A stretch of DNA of 64,000 bases from Leuctra nigra (lineage: Eukaryota > Arthropoda > Insecta > Plecoptera > Leuctridae), in the NCBI GenBank assembly GCA_934045905.1, contig OW203763.1:15940948-16004947 (forward strand), written 5' to 3'. How positions within the stretch are numbered: position 1 is the stretch's first letter; each line of letters opens with the position of its first letter. The notes beneath the pieces were generated by a model. That model was not told the origin of the DNA. It saw only the letters and a program-made list of their open reading frames with translations, and did no database searches. The position numbers and the translations under genes are program-made. Shown here piece by piece: positions 13,065-25,106 of this stretch.

Positions 13065-16000
13065 TAAAACGATCAAGTTTTTTATTTTTGAGTTTTGTGG
13101 TTAGATACTGACCACATTTAACCTTTGTGATGTTTTTTATTCACATAAATCTCGTCAAATAACTTGTAGGCAGTGAAATACTTCACATTTCTGGGCCTTC
13201 CTACTGTATTTGTTGTGGTTATTGAGCATATTATTTTGTTTTCATTGACCCAAACAAACTAACTAGTCACCTTCAGTTCGCTTCGATTTATTTATAATCA
13301 AGTTTATGTTTTCGGCTTTCGTTCCCATTGTATTCCCCATACAAATACAATGCTAATCTGAGCAAATGAAGACGACAATGATGTGTCCGGATGATTTGGC
13401 AATCCTGAACTTCTTCAAGGATCTGCTGGAAGTGGTTGCGGTTTCTCGATCTGACGCAAGTTTCATTCATAACGCTCTAAAAACAACGTGTTCTTAAATT
13501 CGAATGTTTGAATGTGACGTTTGATTATGATTATGAAATGACTACATCAGTCTATTTTGAATCGATCGCTATGATTATTTAATATGGGTAAATATTTGAA
13601 TCCTTACCGCGTAAAAACACAGTATTATTCTTCTTTTCCTGCACAAGCAATGACGAGAGGGAGACCACAAGAAATATTACTGAAAGTTCTGACGTACATG
13701 AGTTCAATTCCCGATGCTTTCAATTTTCATTTCTTCACGTTTTATCTCTGTTTTTTGTCATTTAATTCCTAACAACCAGCTTTGCATGCCATCTGCTATG
13801 AGGCATAGTTCATGTTCAACTGTTGAAAGTTATTTTTTTCAATGATTCAGTTGTCTAGTTTACTACCTACTGCACTTTCTACAGCTTCATGTACCGAAAA
13901 CCTTCTTTTGTGTTTTCTTCTAACGAGGTGTTCCCAAGAGTTTGTGTAATTTGCGGTAAACTGCTCAACTAGCTGATCTCATCTCTAGACTCTAGACTCT
14001 ACTTTGCCGAGACATAGCAACCCGGCATGGGAAGCTGTAACGTGGGAAACGATGATCTGCAAATTGTAAACTATCATCCTAGATTCTAGTACATATTTAC
14101 ATGGGTTCCCATCGGTTTAATTATTTGTGAGATTATTAACCATTATGATCATTACTCGTTCGTTAGCGTTTAATCTGTAAATTTTGCTCTATTTAATCAC
14201 GTTTATATGCACGACGATAGCTAGGTCATTTTGCGTATGGCGGTTCTGAACATGTCTGAGAAATTATCTAGGAATGTGAGAGGGCAGTTTTATGCTACGT
14301 ATTGGCATAGGTTGGCATAGATTAGGAATCATCCCTTCATTTGTTTCTGCTGAACTACGAAATATCGGTCTGCACAGGACCAAATAGTCCAGTAATATCT
14401 TGATCGGAAATAAAATGTTTATCCTGTAAGTGAAGAATGAGCTGCCGATATTATATGAAGATCTACTGAATCTCTGTGGACAATTGAATCGGGAGTCTTT
14501 GGAACCTGTCGAGGGTTGAAAGAGGGACAGGAGGAGGAATCTATTATTGTCGGGAATTTTACTGGAACGTTTGGAGATTTTAGGTACTTTTGTTTTTGGT
14601 ATCATTCCTGCTTTCATGATTGATTAGAACCATTTGGAAACAAATTGATAACCTTTTTATAAAATAAGTCGTAGGTAGTGATATTTTATAACGACATAAA
14701 TTTTGCTATTTTATGAAGAAACTTATTTTATAACATATTAAATTCGATATTTTATTGTTTTAACATTGGCACACTGGTTGAAGATTATAACTAATCCCTT
14801 GATAAGTTGTAGGTACTTGATTAGATATCAACTAAACGTCGACTCTTTTTTATTTTATCATTACGATGAGGGCATTTTATATACCTATGTTCTTTTATTG
14901 ATGTTGGTTTACTGACTCAGGGTTCGCCTCGCAATTCAGGGAAATATTGTCACGCAGTAATCTTCATTGTCAGTCAAATGTCGTTTCAGATTCGACCGTG
15001 GTTCATTGTTTCAGACGGCAAACTTCCCCGTCTTTTATGGTTCTCAAATTCCTAATCGGCTATCATAGATCATAGATTGATTTCTATTCTATTCAATTCA
15101 ATTCATTTGGTGACATCATGACATGGAGTCCTTGGGTGGCATTTACTGGTGTGATTTGGGAACTCTTTGCGAACTTCGCAGATTTCTTCTTGGCTAATTC
15201 TCAAGAAATATAAGGAAACTGATTAATAATAATGAACGATTTCTTGTACACAATTCAGTTAGTAAGCAAATCCGTTTTGTAAGTACAGAATGAAAACAAT
15301 GCAATATAAACAATAAAGGAGAAATAGGTACAGCATACAAAATATATAGGTAGGTAGCCTACTAATTTGATTCAAGAAATTACCTTAAAAAATGCATAGT
15401 GCCTACTCTTTCTTCTATTTTATATCTCCTTGATCTTGATGCTTCTAAATGTCTCGATAGTCTCATGAAAATCATAAAAAAGGGTCCTAAAATAATTGCA
15501 ACAAACTTTTTACACTTTTTCAAATAAGTATCAGGTTGCATGTGTAACAACTTGATGACGTAAGCAAAAAGAAGTTAATTCTTGGCCACATTTTATAACA
15601 TTCATCTTCTACATTATGAGATACATTTGGTGAACTTTTCACACAGCCGTCTGGCATTTGTATTGACAAGAAGAATAAAGCATCCATCAGTAATGCTGTG
15701 ACATGTGATCGTCATTACCCATGAGAACATAAGTCTCTTTACAGCTTTCTAAGACCATTTCATGTTATCTTACATTTAAACATATAACTATGGATGACTT
15801 TATAGAATTATAAATAATTGTTATTATTGTAATAAAATAATTTAAAAAAATTTAACGAATTCGAACGGTACTTTTGAATGAGAGTAAGTGTTGTACTTTA
15901 TATTACATAGAGAGCGCAAGAAGTTCATTGCACTTCTCTAAGGTTCAGCTCAGATAGGTATGATTATATTTCTCAAGTTTATTCTAGAATTATTCGTTAT

Positions 16001-18261
16001 AAATATTAATGTATTAATGGTGTTTAACGGAGCAACTTTATACTATATTGTTTGACCGCAGTGAATTGTGAATTTATTAAATTATTCATCTACAGCAATT
16101 ATTTCGATGATAGACAATAGTTCAATTATTTATAATATATATATATTATACTCAACTCACTTCAAGTACTATTGATCAAAACCTGATCGTTACAAATTAC
16201 CCTTCAATTTTAAACTGTCCGTCAACGTTGTTGCACAATTTATGACATTGACACCTCAATTAAACTTATTCTCTTCAAAATACATTAGATCATTCTAAAA
16301 CCAAGAACTGAAAAAAATGTATGTGCTGGTTTTCGATTCTGTTAAAAATATATTTTCTGGTCAGAGTGGAAAAGTCGTGTATGCGGATGGAACCGGCGTG
16401 CTGCATTTGATTAACTCAAATTAAAAATGATTACGCCACTTTAAATAACATAAAAAACATCGTCGACTAAATGTTTGTTTTGTAGAGGGAATGTGTAAAG
16501 GAAATCTACTTTATGTTGACTCTTAAAAGTTGAAAATTAAAATTATCTAAACAAATTTAACCTAGCTGTTCACAATACCAAAACATTTTTACTCTCCTGC
16601 TCAGAGAACGATTTCGTCAAATAAATATAATTTACGAAAAAATTGTATGATAATTAGAGTGACGAAACGTAATTTTCTGACGGAATTCCTGGCTCAGATT
16701 GAATGAGGATTGCAAATAATCATACTAATTAGCAACCTATTGAAGACATCATAGCTTTAACAAGGTCAAAGGTACGCTTTCAACAGCGAACCTGATTGTA
16801 TCGCAACGTCACTTCTTGGAGCAGTATAGAAAAGCATTATTGCGATTGTTGATTCTTTAAGAATAATACCAAGTCTATGATCAAGCTAGAAAAAGGTCGT
16901 CTCTCTGGCAATGTTAACATTTTACTGTACTAAAACAAATTTATCGCCACGACATTGCGATCAAAAGTCGCGTCGTTTTATCAAAAGTCACCTCGTATTT
17001 GCAACTTATGATTTCTGTCAGTTTGTTGTTCTCGGTTTGGTTGTGCTTGACCATCTACCGAGAGTTGTCGTTTGTCTTTTTCCAACTCAATATTTAGATC
17101 ATTTGCATACCAGCAAACCTAGCAATGACTGCATAAAAGCATTTTTATCTTACAACAAAAGACAATGTTAGCTGTACTCGAGTTACACGCATAATTTAAC
17201 TTGTAGAGCATTTTAACCGCTTGGCTGACGATTGACCGTAATATGACATACTAAACAGAGAAGAGACAAATTTAGTCAAGGCCCATAGATGAAATCACAT
17301 GTCATTTATATTCCAAACCACTACCTTCTTCGGGTAAAGAAATTATCTATGACATCGTAATCAGAATTCTTCAAATGCGTTGAGAATATGTTTTTTTCTG
17401 GTATCTTCCGCGGTGTACCTACGCCTACCAATGTAACTTGTTACGGTTCATGAACAGAATTCATGTACCACATGATTATTCTACTTGCATCTTTGAACAA
17501 TGTCGTTCTTTCATATTATAATCTTAAAGTTACATGATGAAAAGGAAACTATAGTGTTAATGACTTAATGACGTAATTGTATTGTTAATACTTCCTTGAG
17601 ACATGCCCTTTTCGACGTAAAGTAAGTTATTTATTTTTCTCGTTGCGTACTCACGAATTTGCATGTATATTCAATAATGTCTATTTTTCAAAAGATATAA
17701 TCCAATTTCAATGAATGAAGGTAATTAGCGGAAAATGTAAACTTGAGTGTGTTTGTTATGAGACTGTGAGTGGAATGATATCTAGGTAGCTTCTCAAGAC
17801 AAGATTCTCTCACGATTTCCAATAAGTTACGTCAAGACGATGATACTTTTGCGTAATATCGACGTAGTCAATCCACGTAGTTCAATATTAATACTAATAA
17901 TCAATACGCTCAATCAATTTATCAAATTTCACTTGGACGTGTTTGCTTATTTCCTGCTTTTTAGAACCACTTTCTTCTCACAAAAATTAAATTTCATTTT
18001 TCGTACCTATTTAAGTCTCCAATATATTTTTTTTTATCAAAATTACATTCTTATCTTGCTCTAATGCTGATAATAGGAGTGAAATTTGAGGCATGCAATA
18101 GTTATTTGCTAATCGGTATAATGTATGTATTTCGCTTATTTGCTATGAATTATATGCCCTAAGTCATAACGTGTGTCTTATACCTGAGTCTGACTGTGTC
18201 ACGTTTTCTATTGACACAGAATCTGATTGGCTAATATCGTGATTCGTGTAGTTAATGAAGA

Positions 18262-18372
18262 TAATCGTTAAGCGACCATCGGGTGGTTGTGATCTTGAAT
18301 CATCGATGTGTTCTGCACGCCTCAATTACACTCGTGGAGCACGGGTTCGCACCCAGTCGAGCCTGCTATTAA
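18262..18372 (+). repeat. Degenerate tRNA-like SINE fragment
   Basis: A B-box-like GGGTTCGCACCC at about 18343 follows a tRNA-like head with TGGTTGTGATC. No intact cloverleaf can be drawn, so this is a tRNA-derived repeat rather than a tRNA gene. Confidence 0.35.
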
Positions 18373-20572
18373 TTAAATGAAGACCTTCGACAGTTTTGAT
18401 ATTACGGCCGTCTAATTGAAGATATAGGTAATAAGTTTTAACGAATTATGGTCAAGGATCGGGGACCACTTTTCTTCAATATTTGATCTACAATATATTT
18501 TGCAAATTTTTGCAAAAATGTAAATTCAAAAATTTCACTTTTTCGACGTTAATATATGAAAGTAAGCTTAGAATTCTTATTCAGAAAAAAAAACAATCCT
18601 TACTTACATTAGATTTCCACTTCAATACTATAAGGCCTAGCCCAAGCCTGCTGGTTATTTTAACGAACTGACCTGAAAATTTAAATTTGTCTCGAGGGCT
18701 AAAATCTAAAGTGTGCTTTAACTATAACTAGATTTCTATTCTATATTTTCGTTCCAAGATGCACCTCCATGAGTTATTCTATTCGGCTATGGCAGTTGGT
18801 TTTGTGACAGGATTTGAGTACCTACGTAGAGGTAACATGATTCATTCTCTGTATGTACCTACTTAGTTTAGGCACTGCACAGATGTTTTTTTTAGTAAAG
18901 TAGGTATTTAAGTAACAGTAATTGAATTTAAATTGAACTGCATTGTTGAAAATTATGACCTAATTCTTTTAATAATAAATAACACCTTACAATGATTCGT
19001 CTTGCTTTTTGAGTTACTTTTCAAGTACCTACTAATGTATTTACTCTTGACGGACAATTATTTTGGTTTACACAGCTACTCTTGGATTTAACGCCATGTT
19101 GCAAAAAATAATCATGAACCGCTATTTTTTAATTGAGCTTTTTAAATATCTTTCGTGTAAATTATTGGTAACAGTTACGGCTACCGAATTTAGGTCTATA
19201 AAATTATACTTGCACGAATTACGATCATGGACAAAATAATTGCGAATATAATGTATTAAATATAGGTACCGATCTATAAGAGAGTTGTAAGCATTATTTC
19301 AAAACTATTTGAAACATCTGTCAAGGACCCCATTTTAATTGTAATCCCTTGGTTGCCAAATATGCATACAATTATTTGTCTTAAAATGTACTTAAAAAGT
19401 TAATAAATATAAATTATTTAGCCTGTTTTTGCTATTACGGTTTTAGTCATTATCATCATACATAATTTTGTACAAAGTATTTTGTTTCGTGAAAATTAAT
19501 TAGATCAGGAGTTGCCCAATGCTGTACTCTCGTAAATTGTCGGAACTCCCCAATAAATGTGTAGGTTTGTTTACACGTCATGCATCTGTCTATACGCCAG
19601 ATCAATATAATTAATCAATTAATTAATTGCATTATAATTGTATTTTACTGTCCGATGCTGAACAATGATCATTGATCAATTACCCCTTACGTTATGCAAT
19701 ACCAATGCAATGGAGGCTTATGTGTTGCCGACCTATCTAGGCGTATTGCTTGCAAATGCTTATTTACTAGAGAAAGCTATTTTGTTTGGAACATTTAAAT
19801 TAATTATCACATTTTGTCGTAAACTATGCTAGTACTGGAATGTGTTTCTCTTTTTAACCAGCTACCGAAGATCACAAAATTCTAGCAACTTAAATTCTAC
19901 CAAATTCTCAGCATCACCCATGGATTATTTATGAGATGGTATTTATGTAAATTCCCTCAAATGATTTCAAGTCCCTCTAAGGTTTTATTAAGATTCTATG
20001 ACGTACCATTTAAAACGGATGTACTTCATTTGATTGTGTTGAAGGCCAAATATTGAAAACATTTCGAGAAGGACAAAAAGTAGTTTGAATATTATCACAA
20101 TATGTGGGAAGAATCTCCTCCATTCGTTTCAAACTAGACACTTGCTGCGTCGCTGCACGGACATGCAAAGAAACGTTTCAGTGTTATGTTATTACTTATT
20201 AGCATTAAAAATGTCAAGAATATATTCTTTATAACTCCATAATTTGTTCCGATAGTGATAATACAACTTAACAACAAAATACCATTGTTTATGGACTTTC
20301 TTTTACTTTACACATGTAGCGACAAATTATGAAATAGCATTTTTGTCAACTTACGATAATAACATGGAATATTATTTTAAAAGGTAGGTTGACCAGTTTC
20401 ACTGTCATCAGAACTTCAGAAGGTCACAGGTTGCAGTACATTGACCGATAATCCTGATAGGCTGCTAACCATGCCTTCTATCTATACACATCTCTAAATG
20501 CGGGGATAAATAAGTGACTAGGTTCATCAGAGAGAATAGTATGCATGCGTGCCTCTAGATACCATCTCAAGA

Positions 20573-20664
20573 GGGGGGGGGGGGGGGGGGGGGCTAAAAT
20601 TATTACAACCAATGAAGGGGGGAGATACTCTCAGGGACTCCCCCCCCCCTCCCCCGCCTACCAC
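20573..20664. repeat. G21 homopolymer facing a C-rich tract
   Basis: A run of 21 G at 20573-20593 is followed about 50 bases later by CCCCCCCCCTCCCCC at 20641-20655. The two could pair as a hairpin or form G-quadruplex/i-motif structures. Exact lengths of such runs are often unreliable in assemblies. Confidence 0.8.
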
Positions 20665-21351
20665 AACTTCCCTTAGCCCTCTTTTATAATTTGTGAATTG
20701 ATAATTTTAGAAACAATTTTGAATTTTTGAACGAATGGCAAATTTTTTAATAAAAGTTGTTAGAACAAAATGCCAAGTGAAAACCTAAAATTAAAAGTAA
20801 ATTAGGTACCTAATTCATTTTGTACTGAAAAAATTACTTGTTTATTGAGGTATTCTGCAAATGAATGTGACCTTACTGGCACATTATTTTTGTATTCCCC
20901 CCCCCCCCCCCCTCCCTCCACCACCACCCAAATACAGCGCCCATGGCAGTGAGTATATAGAAGGACACTGGACAGCAAATGGGTTTGAAAACCCATGTAT
21001 TTGTGTGCATCGTCAGGAAAGTCTCTGACTCGCTATCCCCGAGTGTAGCGTACCAAGATGTCGTGGTACTTGGCTGGGATAATTGCAATGTAACATGACT
21101 TGGACTGGAGAAGACTTCTCTCTGCTCACTGTCAGTCTGTTATTTGCACCCCACTTTACATTCCAATCATATAGTTCTTCATTTTCATTTACCGATTCAG
21201 TATTGTCATTCTAGTTGATCAGTGGAATTTAAATAGATAAAACTACTTTTTTATTAATAAAATAACTGTTGAAAATTAAACTGTTATAATACGTAAAAGA
21301 TCATCTTATGCATTATAAAACATAGTACCTACCGAAGTTAACTCCAGTACT

Positions 21352-21366
21352 TATCTCTTTTTCCAG
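21352..21366 (+). other. Splice acceptor of the EVH1-CRIB exon
   Basis: A pyrimidine-rich stretch ending TCTCTTTTTCCAG directly precedes AGTGGTCTTCCGGCAATG. The reading frame of the ATG at 21382 extends back through S-G-L-P-A to the acceptor without a stop. Either a 5' UTR exon or an upstream coding exon is spliced here. Confidence 0.65.
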
Positions 21367-21381
21367 AGTGGTCTTCCGGCA

Positions 21382-22269
21382 ATGAAGAACGAACCTTACG
21401 ACATGGCATCTCGATACGAATCTTCACCTCAGCTACCCCTGAGTGACAAGGATGAAGACGATACCATGCTGCACCACCGCCCTCGCCGTCCGTTCAGCGC
21501 CAAGTTCGACTCTTACCAAGGCCTGTCCGACATGCAGCAGCCGCAGCACATCCGACGAGTTTCCTCGGTGGACGGCAGCGAGACGGCGACAGATGACAGC
21601 AGCGTCAGCGGCATCCAACAGACGGGATGCGTGTCCGAGTACGAGCGGCTACAAATTGAGACGTTCTTCCGTGGTCTTAAAACACATGTATTCGTCTGCG
21701 GCTCCCTCGCGAATCTGTACTCCGGATCTACGTCTCAAGAAAGATGGGATCTGGATCACACAGGGATACCGGTCATCATTCTGGATAGCGGTGAAGCTAG
21801 ATCGAGGAGTAAGCGACGTATCCAGATTCTTCTTGCTGAAAGAGGTACTTGCTTTACGCTCTGGAGAGATACGATTGATAACCTCACGGCGTATCGCATT
21901 GCCGGTCCAGCGTTTCACACAATGCATCTCTCCTCCGACCACACGTCGTTGATCGGACTCAGTTTTGATTCTCTGGAAGCATCTGAGGAGATCTTCAACC
22001 ATATTGAAAAATTGACTGCTAATCCGGAGAACATCAGTCTGTCGATGGCTGGCAAACGGAATCGAAAGAATAAAAAGCCGACGACGAAAGTGAAACCAAC
22101 GCCTCTGCCTGCCAAAGAACACATCTCACAGCCGTGCTGCTTCCAGCATATTACCAGTATTGAAACGGGGGATCGGGCACGATATCGGTCCATGCAGACT
22201 CTGGTCGGTGTTACTGGGGAGAAGATGATGCCCTCTCCAAGATCAGCTGCTGCCCTGTCAAGGATGTGA
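21382..22269 (+). CDS. EVH1/WH1-like and CRIB-motif protein (last or only coding exon)
   Basis: A 295-codon exon ending in TGA. Residues about 90-212 look like an EVH1/WH1 (PH-like) fold: WDLDHTGIPVIILD, a strand with LLAERGTCFTLW, then AFHTMHLSSDHTSLIGLSF, which parallels the FFHTF...GLNF core of WASP. A basic stretch follows at 224-237 (GKRNRKNKKPTTKVK). Residues 248-264, ISQPCCFQHITSIETGD, match the CRIB pattern I-S-x-P-x-x-F-x-H, the Cdc42/Rac-binding motif. The order EVH1-basic-CRIB is that of WASP, but there is no proline-rich or VCA tail. RRVSS at 58-62 is a possible kinase/14-3-3 site. The frame stays open upstream to the acceptor TTTTTCCAG (exon start 21367), so the true N-terminus may extend into an upstream exon. 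Likely an adaptor in Rho-GTPase/actin signalling (inference); I cannot name the orthologue. Confidence 0.8.
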   Translation: MKNEPYDMASRYESSPQLPLSDKDEDDTMLHHRPRRPFSAKFDSYQGLSDMQQPQHIRRVSSVDGSETATDDSSVSGIQQTGCVSEYERLQIETFFRGLKTHVFVCGSLANLYSGSTSQERWDLDHTGIPVIILDSGEARSRSKRRIQILLAERGTCFTLWRDTIDNLTAYRIAGPAFHTMHLSSDHTSLIGLSFDSLEASEEIFNHIEKLTANPENISLSMAGKRNRKNKKPTTKVKPTPLPAKEHISQPCCFQHITSIETGDRARYRSMQTLVGVTGEKMMPSPRSAAALSRM

Positions 22270-23300
22270 TGGACTTATCCAGTGATATGTTGTCAAATGC
22301 CAGTGTGTTTTGTTGAAGACTTTAATGTGACTTATAAGAAGAGTAATTGCTTTTTTTATTCACATGTCTATTCCTGTTGATATTGTGCGAAAAGAACGCT
22401 ATGTCATTTCAACTATTTAAGTGCCAGAATAGTGAAGACACAAGAAACGAAGCAAACTTGTGGTACCAAATCTTGTCAAATTTAAATCAAAATCATTGAA
22501 AAGTGAGTGAAAAGAGATTGAAGTCGATATAGTGCATTTTTGTTGAATGTTTTTTTAAGTTTTTGGAAGTTGCTTCTTATGAGTGTATTGTCATTTTGTT
22601 TGAGTACATTTTAGTTCAGATTGATTTTCATTTAAACTATTGCTGCTATTTAAGACTTTATTAGAGGTGCCTAATTATATTGATTTAAGACTTAAATTAT
22701 ATCGGTATATTTCAAACATACTAATAATTTATATTGACCGATGCTTCCAACGAAAAGATAGTAGAAGAAGAATCTTAGTGCATACAATGTAATGTCAGTA
22801 GCTAGGATTACATTCAAAGTTATTGATACTAAATCACAGTATGAGTGAGTATCCTGATTTTTTTACATTGTGACATAATCTAGTTTCGTTCTAGCACATT
22901 ATGTATTACACAAGTAATTTTTTGTGAGGAAAAAGTTGTAATATCAATTTCGAATGCTATTCAACAACATTTCGAATAGACAGGAAAAATGTGCTATGGT
23001 TACGAAGAATAATCTACAGGTGAATATTATTCTATATTATGATGGTTGCAAACCTTGTGCCATAGTTGTGTTGGCAACGTACTATTTTCCATTTTAGTTT
23101 CATGAGAAAGAATGTCCAGGATTGTAATTTCTCATATTATTTTCATTGTACGTATGAGAGGATTCATTTTGGCTCTCACCAACGAATTTGATCTTACTTA
23201 AGATTAGATTTTCGTACACTGTATCTAGAAATTATTAAAATGATCTATCCTTGTAATAGTGCTATTAGTTACTAAAATAAATATTGAATCAAGAGACTGT
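22270..23300 (+). other. 3' UTR of the EVH1-CRIB gene with AATAAA
   Basis: About 1 kb of AT-rich non-coding sequence follows the TGA. A canonical AATAAA lies at 23276-23281, followed by a TG-rich GACTGTGTGTTTTACC segment that would suit a downstream element, placing cleavage near 23295-23305. No AATAAA closer to the stop is as well placed, so this is the preferred transcript end. Confidence 0.55.
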
Positions 23301-23919
23301 GTGTTTTACCATTGATATTTTCCATTCTTTCTTGATTTTATTCCATTTGTATAGGTAGGTAGGTATATTATGTTATAATTTTACTATTATCTTCTTTATT
23401 GACTCAATGACAAGAATACTAAGAATAATTAAAATAACATTAACACAATAGAACGAACAATCCAAATTATTATTGAAATTATTGAGTTACAAAGGAAGCT
23501 ATACCCATGTGGTAGAAAATACCAAAGTTATACAATTTAATCCCCAAAAAAAGAGAGGCTATCGAAGGAAAGGTCAATGGAAATTACATTTCCCTAGGTA
23601 TAACAAAATTGCCTTCATTTTTAATACCCCTTTTTATTTGCTAGTAGACACCCATTACCCAGTAGTAGCCTGCTTAATCTATGGTAGTAGGTACCAAGCA
23701 GGGACCTCATCTCATTCACGAAAGTTTTTGACTGTGTTCCGTGTTACCGGGGGTGGCCAATGTTATTTCTTATAGCTATCAAGCTATTTTCGTACAGTAC
23801 AATGGAATTACAATTACACATTAATCGTGAGGCTTAATAATAATCCAATACAAAACATAAACAAACACTAAAAATCGTAATTTATTTTCCTCCATTGTTT
23901 AGTTCAGTTGAATTCAAAT

Positions 23920-24010
23920 TTCTTTTGGCGCGCTGCCGATAAAGAAGTCTGATCTGTTCACGCTCATTAGAAGGCAGTGAAAAATAAAATGACGTCATCC
24001 ATCTCATCCT
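23920..24010 (+). promoter_or_regulatory. Candidate ELMO promoter (E2F-like and CRE/ATF sites)
   Basis: TTTTGGCGCGC at 23923-23933 contains an E2F-like TTTGGCGC. A perfect CRE/ATF palindrome TGACGTCA lies at 23990-23997. Both sit in the roughly 700-bp gap between the upstream gene's poly(A) signal and the ELMO start codon, where the ELMO promoter is expected. The sites are seen; their use is inferred. Confidence 0.4.
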
Positions 24011-24025
24011 GCGAGAGGAGGAGTA

Positions 24026-24055
24026 ATGGCGTCCACCCACAGAATAATCATCTAG
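24026..24055 (+). CDS. Possible short uORF in the ELMO leader
   Basis: A 9-codon frame (MASTHRIII, then TAG) starts about 130 bases upstream of the ELMO ATG. It would be translated only if transcription starts before about 24020 and the leader is not spliced across it. A second upstream ATG is followed almost at once by a stop. Confidence 0.2.
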   Translation: MASTHRIII

Positions 24056-24155
24056 CTTCTGTCATTATTATTGAATAATGCCGTAACCTCTGTTCATAAC
24101 GTACCAAGACAAAAATCAAGCCAAGTTAAGTACATATTTTATAATTTTTTAACAG

Positions 24156-25106
24156 ATGAACACTCAATCTTTAAAAATGCCAGCCATGAAGGATTCTAAT
24201 ATCGTGAAAATTGCAGTGGAGATGGCGAATCAAGTTCCCCAGCTAATTGAGTTTAATCAGAAACAACCATTAGCTGCCATCATTCAAGAACTATGCAATG
24301 GTTGGGGATTGAGCGATTCTGATCAATATGCTTTACAATTTTCTGAAAACAATAACCAAAATTATATAACGGAGAAGAATCGGAACGAAATTAAGAACGG
24401 GTCGGTGTTGATGTTAACACATTCACCATCCACCACAGCGCATGATATTCTCCAAAAACTAAATTCTACGTCTGTCGATGAGAAGTCAACAGCATTGCAA
24501 CAGCTTTCAAAGCTGAGTATTGATATGACGTTTGCGCATGAATTCATTAATAAACAAGGGCTCGCACTAATAATAAACCTCGTTGAAGGGGGTAAATGCA
24601 AAGGAAATGTATTGTCATACTCGTTGGTTTCATTTGTGGAACTAATGGATCATGGCATTGTATCATGGGACATATTGGAAGCTCCATTCATAAATAGAGT
24701 GGCAAGCTACGTCAACAATCAATCAATCGCGCAAGATTCGAAGATCATTCAAGCATCATTATCCATCTTGGAAAATATTGTATTAAACAGCTCTGGGAAG
24801 TATGGTCAAGTAGAAAAAGAAGTCACATTTCCAAATCTTGTCATGCACCTACAAAATCAGAATCCAGTGATACAACAAAATGCAATAGCACTTATCAATG
24901 CATTATTTTTGAAAGCTGATCTCTCAAAACGAAAGGCTGTGGCTGCGACGCTTTCATCGAAGCAAGTTCGTAACGTGATTCTTAGCCATGTAATCCAGTC
25001 GTCAACCGGTCAGGTTGGTTCGGAGATGGCTCATCAACTCTACGTTCTGCAAACGCTTACGCTAGGACTACTCGAGCATCGTATGAATTGCAAGATGGAC
25101 CCACAG
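24156..25106 (+). CDS. ELMO: ELMO/CED-12, coding exon 1 (residues 1-317)
   Basis: First coding exon of an engulfment and cell motility protein, the scaffold that binds DOCK-family exchange factors to activate Rac in phagocytosis and cell migration. Residues about 1-90 correspond to the N-terminal RhoG/Arl-binding ubiquitin-like region, with the conserved ITEKNRNEIKNG. Residues about 90-317 are the armadillo-like region, including FVELMDHGIVSWD, INALFLKA and EMAHQLYVLQTLT. The exon ends in KMDPQ and the donor GTAAAA at 25107, at the same place where vertebrate ELMO1 reads MDPQ. Two starts are possible: ATG 24156, directly after an acceptor-like TTTTTTAACAG, and ATG 24177 (MPAMKDSN), which aligns better with ELMO1. 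The phase is 0. Confidence 0.97.

Larger units (their letters stand above)
13100..21360. other. Long non-coding stretch upstream of the EVH1-CRIB exon
   Basis: No coding exon recognised in 8 kb. It may be the first intron of the downstream gene or intergenic. It contains a short palindromic AT-rich pair near 14655-14735 (TTATAAAATAAGT against ACTTATTTTATAA), a tRNA-like B-box at 18343-18353 and G/C homopolymers at 20573-20593, 20641-20654 and 20897-20912. The 117-codon minus frame at 14264-14617 shows no family motif. Confidence 0.45.

Noticed and set aside
14264..14617. 117-codon minus-strand open frame
   Set aside because: No family resemblance on either strand and no supporting splice or promoter signal.
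21433..22193. Overlapping open frames on both strands over the EVH1-CRIB exon (61, 92, 157 and 169 codons)
   Set aside because: They are shadows of a GC-richer coding exon; only the 295-codon frame shows domain similarity and a splice acceptor.
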